Assembly (NCBI GenBank): GCA_023511475.1
Contig: JAIMBM010000060.1
Coordinates: forward strand, 1 to 10,123
Origin: Anaerolineae bacterium
Lineage (GTDB): Bacteria; Chloroflexota; Anaerolineae; SpSt-313
Direction: 5' to 3'
DNA length: 10,123 nt
The notes beneath the pieces were generated by a model. That model saw nothing but the letters and a program-made list of their open reading frames with translations. It did not search any database and had not been told where the DNA came from. This document shows, in pieces, positions 6,622-10,123 of this stretch. The translations under genes and the position numbers were made by a program. The first letter of the stretch is position 1; each line of letters begins with the position of its first letter.

Positions 6622-7338
6622 ATGCTCGCCCTGGAGCACGTCTCCAAAGCCTACGGCGCCCGGCTGGTGCTGAAGGACCTGAGCCTGACCGTCGGCGAGG
6701 GCGAGATACTCTGCCTGCTCGGGCCTTCCGGCTGCGGTAAGACAACCCTCCTCAACCTCCTGGCCGGCCTGATCGCCCCCGATAGCGGCCTCGTCCGCCG
6801 GCCGCCCGGCCCGCCGGGGTATGTCTTCCAGGAGCCCCGCCTCCTCCCCTGGCGGACGGTGGAGGAGAACGTTGGCCTGGGCCTGAAAGCCCTGCACGTC
6901 CCGGTCGCCCAGAGGCGGAGCGTCGTGGCCCACTACCTGGAGCGCCTGTCCCTGCGTGAGGCTGCCGGGCTCTACCCTCACCAGCTGAGCGGCGGCATGC
7001 GCCAGCGCGTGGCCCTCGGCCGAGCCTTTGCCGTCAACCCGGCGTACCTCCTGCTCGACGAGCCGTTCAAGTCGCTGGACATCGCCCTGCGCCTGCAGCT
7101 TGTGCAGCTCTTGCTCGACGAGTGGCAGCGGGCGCCAAAGCCGGTGGTATTTGTGACCCACGACATTGCCGAGGCGGCTCTTACCGGCCAGCGGATCATG
7201 GTGCTCGATGGGGCGCCGCTCACCGTACGCGAGCAGATCCTGGTTGATACTCCGCCCGGGGCGCGGCGACCCTGTGACCCGGAGGTGTTGGAGACCGAAG
7301 CCCGCCTGTATGCGCTCCTCACCCCGGGGAGTCGATAG
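6622..7338 (+). CDS. ABC transporter ATP-binding protein, SsuB/TauB type
   Basis: Cytoplasmic ATPase that powers the importer, 238 aa. All ABC motifs are visible: Walker A GPSGCGKTT at 34-42, Q-loop Gln70 in YVFQEPRLLPW, signature LSGGMRQRV at 122-130, Walker B YLLLDEP with catalytic Glu147, D-loop SLD at 151-153 and switch His180 in FVTHD. The QEPRLLPW and LDEPFKSLD wording is typical of the nitrate/sulfonate/taurine importer ATPases. The start ATG 6622 directly follows the permease stop, with GGAGG about 5 nt upstream. It is slightly shorter than many relatives, with an abbreviated loop before the Q-loop (residues 57-66, proline-rich). It is the last gene of the operon; an inverted repeat lies 57 nt past its stop. 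Confidence 0.95.
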   Translation: MLALEHVSKAYGARLVLKDLSLTVGEGEILCLLGPSGCGKTTLLNLLAGLIAPDSGLVRRPPGPPGYVFQEPRLLPWRTVEENVGLGLKALHVPVAQRRSVVAHYLERLSLREAAGLYPHQLSGGMRQRVALGRAFAVNPAYLLLDEPFKSLDIALRLQLVQLLLDEWQRAPKPVVFVTHDIAEAALTGQRIMVLDGAPLTVREQILVDTPPGARRPCDPEVLETEARLYALLTPGSR

Positions 7339-7395
7339 GCCCGGCAAGCCTTCCCGGTGATCCCACACCCCGGCTCTGGCGGAGCCGCTGAAAGA

Positions 7396-7436
7396 AACGA
7401 GGGTCTCCGGAGCAGAATGCCCCGAAGACCCTCGTT
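7396..7436 (-). terminator. Rho-independent terminator of nfnAB, possibly bidirectional
   Basis: Perfect 11-bp arms (AACGAGGGTCT at 7396-7406 and AGACCCTCGTT at 7426-7436) extend inward by three more pairs after one mismatch. On the minus strand the stem is followed by a T-rich stretch (TTTCTTTC), and it begins 22 nt past the nfnB stop. On the plus strand it lies 57 nt past the ABC ATPase stop, but only CCCTTCC follows, so termination in that direction is less certain. It sits between two convergent operons. Confidence 0.8.
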
Positions 7437-7458
7437 CCCTTCCGGCCGCGGCAGGCGG

Positions 7459-8895
7459 TCAGCTTGCGGCTGTTGCTGCCGGCTCGACCCACCAGACCTG
7501 GTTCCCCTCCCCACGCAGGTAGGCGTCGATATCGGCTGCTGCGCGCTTGCCGGCGCCCATGGCGCTGATCACCGTCGCTGCGCCGGTCACAATATCGCCA
7601 CCGGCCCACACGCGCTCGAGCTTGGTGCGGCCGGTGTTCTCATCCGCCACTACGGTGCCATGGCGCGTCCGCTCGAGGCCCGCCGACTGGGTAAAGACCA
7701 TCGGGTTGGGACGCGTGCCAAGGGCCATGATCACCATGTCCACGTCCATGTCGAACTCGGACCCTGGGATCGGGACCGGCCGCCGCCTCCCTGATGCGTC
7801 GGGCTCGCCAAGCTCCTGCCGCTGGCAGCGCAGGCCCCGCACCCAGCCCTTCTCGTTGCCTAGCACCTCGACCGGATTGGTCAAAAAGTGCACGATAACG
7901 CCCTCCTCTTCGGCGTTCTCGAACTCTTCCTTGCGTGCCGGGACCTCGGCGCGCGACCGGCGGTACACGATATGTACCTCCTCGGCCCCGAGCCGCAGGG
8001 CGGTTCGCGAGGCATCCATGGCCACGTTCCCCGCGCCCACGACCGCAACCTTTCGGCCAACCTTGATGGGCGTGTCGTACTCCGGGAAGAGGTAGGCCTT
8101 CATCAGGTTGTTGCGGGTCAGGAACTCGTTGGCCGAGTAGACGCCGCTCAGGTTCTCCCCGGGGATGCCCATGAACATGGGCAGGCCGGCGCCGGTTCCG
8201 AGGAACACGGCATCAAAGCCCTCCTCGAGCAGCTCATGCACCGACTTGATCTTGCCGATGACCCAGTTCAGCCGCAGCTCAACGCCGAGGCTGCGTACGT
8301 ACTCGACCTCTGCCTCTACAACGTCCTTGGGCAGGCGGAACTCGGGGATGCCGTACATGAGCACGCCGCCCGGTGCGTGCAGCGCCTCGAATACCGTAAC
8401 CCCATGGCCGTACCGCGCGAGATCGCCCGCACAGGTCAGGCCGGCGGGTCCGGCGCCGATCACCGCCACCCGCTTGCCCGAAGGCGGCGCTTTGGGCGGC
8501 ACCCGGACGCCGTTCTGCCGCTCCCAGTCGGCCACAAAGCGCTCCAGACGGCCGATGGCGACCGGCTCCTCCTTGCGCGCGAGGACGCAGCGAGCCTCGC
8601 ACTGCGTCTCCTGCGGGCACACCCGGCCACAGATGGCCGGCAGGTTGTTCTTGTCCTTCAGCAGGTCTGCGGCCCGGCGAAACTCTTTGTCGCGCAGGGC
8701 GCCGATGAACTCTGGGATGCGCACCTGTACGGGGCAGCCCTCGACGCACTGCGGCTTTTTGCACTGCAGGCAGCGCTGCGCTTCAGTGAGCGCCTGCTCG
8801 AGAGTGTACCCCAGCGCCACCTCCTCAAAGTTCCGACGCCTCTCCTCCGGCGCCTGGCGCGGCATCTCCTGCCGTGGAATCCTCTCCTTGGGCAT
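7459..8895 (-). CDS. nfnB: NfnB: large subunit of NADH-dependent reduced ferredoxin:NADP+ oxidoreductase (GltD-like)
   Basis: Large subunit of the electron-bifurcating transhydrogenase, 478 aa; carries FAD, the NADP(H) site and two [4Fe-4S] clusters. Seen: N-terminal cysteines 42, 45, 50 and 54 (CLQCKKPQCVEGC) and 89, 93, 99 and 103 (CGRVCPQETQCEARC), enough for two clusters; FAD motif GAGPAG at 147-152; second dinucleotide motif GAGNVA at 287-292 followed by YRRSR, which favours NADPH; and the closing FAD segment VWAGGDIVTGAATV at 429-442. The start ATG 8895 has AAGGAGGA overlapping the stop codon of nfnA, with 14 nt between genes. By itself it could be called glutamate synthase small subunit (gltD, often written gltA) or sulfide dehydrogenase SudA. 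The directly upstream nfnA gene and the lack of a glutamate synthase large subunit gene support Nfn. Confidence 0.92.
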   Translation of the reverse strand: MPKERIPRQEMPRQAPEERRRNFEEVALGYTLEQALTEAQRCLQCKKPQCVEGCPVQVRIPEFIGALRDKEFRRAADLLKDKNNLPAICGRVCPQETQCEARCVLARKEEPVAIGRLERFVADWERQNGVRVPPKAPPSGKRVAVIGAGPAGLTCAGDLARYGHGVTVFEALHAPGGVLMYGIPEFRLPKDVVEAEVEYVRSLGVELRLNWVIGKIKSVHELLEEGFDAVFLGTGAGLPMFMGIPGENLSGVYSANEFLTRNNLMKAYLFPEYDTPIKVGRKVAVVGAGNVAMDASRTALRLGAEEVHIVYRRSRAEVPARKEEFENAEEEGVIVHFLTNPVEVLGNEKGWVRGLRCQRQELGEPDASGRRRPVPIPGSEFDMDVDMVIMALGTRPNPMVFTQSAGLERTRHGTVVADENTGRTKLERVWAGGDIVTGAATVISAMGAGKRAAADIDAYLRGEGNQVWWVEPAATAAS

Positions 8896-8909
8896 CGTCG
8901 GTCTCCTCC

Positions 8910-9761
8910 TTAGTGCTGCTCACCCCGGCAGGATGGGCACATCTCCTCGAAGCGCGCCAGGGCTCGCTTCTCCTCGTCGAGATAGATGCGCTGCCGCTCC
9001 ATCAGCAGGTCCCAGTTGACCTCGTGACCGTCGAACTCGGGCCCGTCAACGCACACAAAGCGCGTCTTCCCGCCGACCTCCACACGGCAGGCACCACACA
9101 TTCCGGTGCCGTCAACCATGATCGAGTTCAGGCTCACGATCGTCTTGACCTCGAACGGGCGGCTGGTCAGCGACACAAACTTCATCATGATAGCCGGGCC
9201 GATGGCCCAAATGCGCTTCACCGGCTCGCCCGACTCGAGAATCTCCTTCTCCGGGACGGTCACGAGCGCCTTGCGGCCGTAAGAGCCGTCGTCGGTCGTG
9301 ACGACTAGCTCATCGCTCACGCCGCGCATGCGGTCCTCCCAGAAAAGGAGGTCCTTGGTCCGCGCGCCGATGATCGAGATCACACGATTCCCGGCCTCTT
9401 TGAGGGCACGGGCAATCGGAAAGACGGGTGCAATGCCCACGCCGCCGCCGATGCACAGCACAGTGCCATAGTTCTCGATCTCAGTAGGCAGGCCGAGGGG
9501 CCCCGTGAAGGCGAAGAGCTCATCCCCCGGCTTCTTGGTACCCAGCAGGCGCGTCGTCTTGCCCACCTCCTGGAAGATGAGGGTGACCGTGCCCGCCCGC
9601 CGATCATAGTCGGCAATGGTCAGCGGGATGCGCTCGCCATGCTCCTCGACGATGATGATGACGAACTGCCCCGGCTGCGCCTTACAGGCGACCTCCGGAG
9701 CCTCGATGACGAGCAGCTTGGTCACCGGGGCCAGGTCTTGCCTGGCTACGATGGGATACAC
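8910..9761 (-). CDS. nfnA: NfnA: small subunit of NADH-dependent reduced ferredoxin:NADP+ oxidoreductase (SudB-like)
   Basis: Small subunit of Nfn, 283 aa, a ferredoxin-NADP reductase-fold protein that binds FAD, NAD(H) and one [2Fe-2S] cluster. Seen: FAD motif RIPLTIADYD at 44-53, the nucleotide-binding GGGVGIAPVFPIARAL at 105-120, IGARTKDLLFWED at 131-143, and cluster ligands Asp217, Cys222, Cys225 and Cys237 in VDGTGMCGACRVEV...FVCVDGPEFDG. This Asp plus three Cys arrangement matches the known Nfn small subunit. The end carries an additional CPSC (Cys275, Cys278). I chose GTG 9761 because AAGGAGG lies 7 nt upstream and homology begins at once; the ATG at 9785 would put the ribosome site inside the gene. 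Nfn couples NADH and reduced ferredoxin oxidation to NADP+ reduction. Relatives named sulfide dehydrogenase or dihydroorotate dehydrogenase electron-transfer subunit are the alternatives. Confidence 0.92.
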   Translation of the reverse strand: MYPIVARQDLAPVTKLLVIEAPEVACKAQPGQFVIIIVEEHGERIPLTIADYDRRAGTVTLIFQEVGKTTRLLGTKKPGDELFAFTGPLGLPTEIENYGTVLCIGGGVGIAPVFPIARALKEAGNRVISIIGARTKDLLFWEDRMRGVSDELVVTTDDGSYGRKALVTVPEKEILESGEPVKRIWAIGPAIMMKFVSLTSRPFEVKTIVSLNSIMVDGTGMCGACRVEVGGKTRFVCVDGPEFDGHEVNWDLLMERQRIYLDEEKRALARFEEMCPSCRGEQH

Positions 9762-9768
9762 TGTCGAA

Positions 9769-9775
9769 CCTCCTT
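9769..9775 (-). promoter_or_regulatory. Ribosome binding site of nfnA, fixes a GTG start
   Basis: Minus-strand AAGGAGG lies 7 nt before GTG 9761. It is the best-placed ribosome site here and shows that the ATG 24 nt further upstream is not the start. Confidence 0.8.
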
Positions 9776-9828
9776 GTCCCCGCAACCTCCCGACTCACGC
9801 TTCGCGCGGTCGGGCTGTGAACACCCCG

Positions 9829-9857
9829 ATTATAGGGCAGGCACCACCCACTGTCAA
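9829..9857 (-). promoter_or_regulatory. Perfect consensus promoter of nfnAB
   Basis: On the minus strand, TTGACA (9857-9852), a 17-bp spacer and TATAAT (9834-9829) match the housekeeping sigma consensus at all twelve positions. Transcription would begin near 9822, leaving a leader of about 60 nt before nfnA. A promoter this strong usually needs a repressor, and a palindrome lies directly upstream of the -35. Confidence 0.9.
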
Positions 9858-9862
9858 ACAAC

Positions 9863-9880
9863 TTGTGATACATTTCACAA
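9863..9880. promoter_or_regulatory. Candidate Rex (or Crp-type) operator upstream of nfnAB
   Basis: TTGTGA and TCACAA are separated by 6 bp, a perfect dyad that extends to 7 bp (CTTGTGA/TCACAAG, 9862-9881). It differs at one position from the Rex consensus TTGTGAA-N4-TTCACAA. Rex senses the NADH/NAD+ ratio and commonly controls redox enzymes, which fits the nfnAB target. Its centre is about 50 bp upstream of the inferred transcript start, just outside the -35. The core TGTGA-N6-TCACA also fits Crp-family proteins, so the regulator's identity is inferred. Confidence 0.6.
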
Positions 9881-9905
9881 GCTGCCCTATCCCACCTTCG
9901 CAGCA

Positions 9906-9943
9906 CGGAGCCGGCCCATCTCCCTGTGCGAGGGCCGGCTCCG
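9906..9943 (-). terminator. GC-rich hairpin, probable terminator of the upstream partial gene
   Basis: CGGAGCCGGCCC at 9906-9917 pairs perfectly with GGGCCGGCTCCG at 9932-9943 around a 14-nt loop. It starts 33 nt past the stop of the minus-strand gene at the right edge and precedes the nfn promoter, the expected place for a terminator. No T-run follows on either strand, so termination may be inefficient or need another factor. Confidence 0.5.
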
Positions 9944-9976
9944 CAGGAACCCTTCCAGCCTATCCCCGGAGGCCGC

Positions 9977-10123
9977 CTAACGCCCGATCTCCGCCACCTG
10001 ACGGAGCAACCCAAGTACGCCAAGAACGACCCGCGCTACGTCAGGCAGGCCCACGGCCGCCAGCGGCCGCGCCACTCCCGTCTCCTCTGCCTGCCGGATG
10101 AGGGCGCGTCGGTAAGCCCACAC
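9977..10123 (-). CDS. Unidentified protein, C-terminal 48 residues only (5' end beyond window)
   Basis: A minus-strand frame is open from the right edge to TAG at 9977-9979, giving 48 codons with about 75% G or C at third positions, as in a real gene of this GC-rich genome. The visible end is mostly helical and amphipathic: an Arg/Glu-rich stretch (AYRRALIRQAEETG), then a hydrophobic run (VARVVLGVLGLLRQVAEIG) and a terminal Arg. I do not recognise the family. A 12-bp hairpin lies 33 nt after its stop. It points toward nfnA, but the intervening hairpin and strong promoter suggest separate transcription. It could be chance, since no start codon can be checked. Confidence 0.5.
   Translation of the reverse strand: MWAYRRALIRQAEETGVARPLAAVGLPDVARVVLGVLGLLRQVAEIGR

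Noticed and set aside
5740..7368. Minus-strand open frame of 542 codons opposite the ABC permease and ATPase
   Set aside because: The translation is low-complexity, rich in Gln, Gly, His and Arg, with no motif, while the opposite strand carries complete ABC transporter signatures.
7371..7387. Small hairpin CGGCTC/GAGCCG with a 5-nt loop after the ABC ATPase gene
   Set aside because: The stem is only 6 bp and no T-run follows, so I do not call it a terminator; the stronger hairpin just downstream is the better candidate.
9616..10101. Plus-strand open frame of 161 codons over the nfnA start region
   Set aside because: It runs antisense through the nfnA 5' end, its promoter, a hairpin and the partial gene at the edge, with no recognisable domain or ribosome site.
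1..10123. CRISPR arrays, insertion sequences, tRNA or rRNA genes
   Set aside because: I saw no regularly spaced direct repeats, transposase motifs, cloverleaf-like sequence or conserved rRNA words on either strand.

Overview
The window is a dense, GC-rich bacterial segment of four transcription units, all metabolic. The high GC content, the bacterial-type -10/-35 promoters, and an NfnAB-type transhydrogenase next to an anaerobic-type glycerol 3-phosphate oxidation cluster suggest an anaerobic or facultative, possibly thermophilic bacterium, for example from high-GC Firmicutes or Chloroflexota-like lineages. The taxonomy is inference only. I see no mobile elements, CRISPR arrays, tRNA or rRNA genes.

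Positions 1-4716 (minus strand) hold one glycerol operon. In transcription order it contains glycerol kinase (glpK), an FAD-dependent glycerol-3-phosphate dehydrogenase with a C-terminal BFD-like [2Fe-2S] domain, a pyridine-nucleotide-disulfide-type FAD oxidoreductase, and a small four-cysteine DUF1667 protein cut by the left window edge. Spacings are -3, 10 and 13 nt, so the genes are probably co-translated. Glycerol would be phosphorylated and then oxidised to dihydroxyacetone phosphate. Electrons would pass through a soluble three-subunit flavin/iron-sulfur complex whose acceptor is unknown.

Positions 4717-4865 hold a divergent promoter pair with mirror-image -35 and -10 sequences, which suggests shared control. 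To its right, 4866-7338 (plus strand) encodes a complete NitT/TauT-type ABC importer: a Tat-type lipoprotein binding protein, a permease and an ATPase. Its substrate cannot be read from sequence. A strong hairpin at 7396-7436 separates this operon from the convergent nfn operon.

Positions 7459-9761 (minus strand) encode NfnA and NfnB, the two subunits of NADH-dependent reduced ferredoxin:NADP+ oxidoreductase. The operon is driven by a perfect consensus promoter (TTGACA, 17 bp, TATAAT). Immediately upstream of that promoter is a near-consensus Rex-type (alternatively Crp-type) palindrome, which would tie nfnAB expression to cellular redox state. Positions 9977-10123 (minus strand) hold the 3' end of another, unidentified gene, followed by a 12-bp hairpin.

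The window is therefore about electron handling: flavin/Fe-S oxidation of glycerol 3-phosphate and NADH/NADPH/ferredoxin balancing. The most notable points are the poorly characterised three-component G3P oxidation system with a missing fourth [2Fe-2S] cysteine, the mirrored divergent promoter, and the candidate Rex operator.
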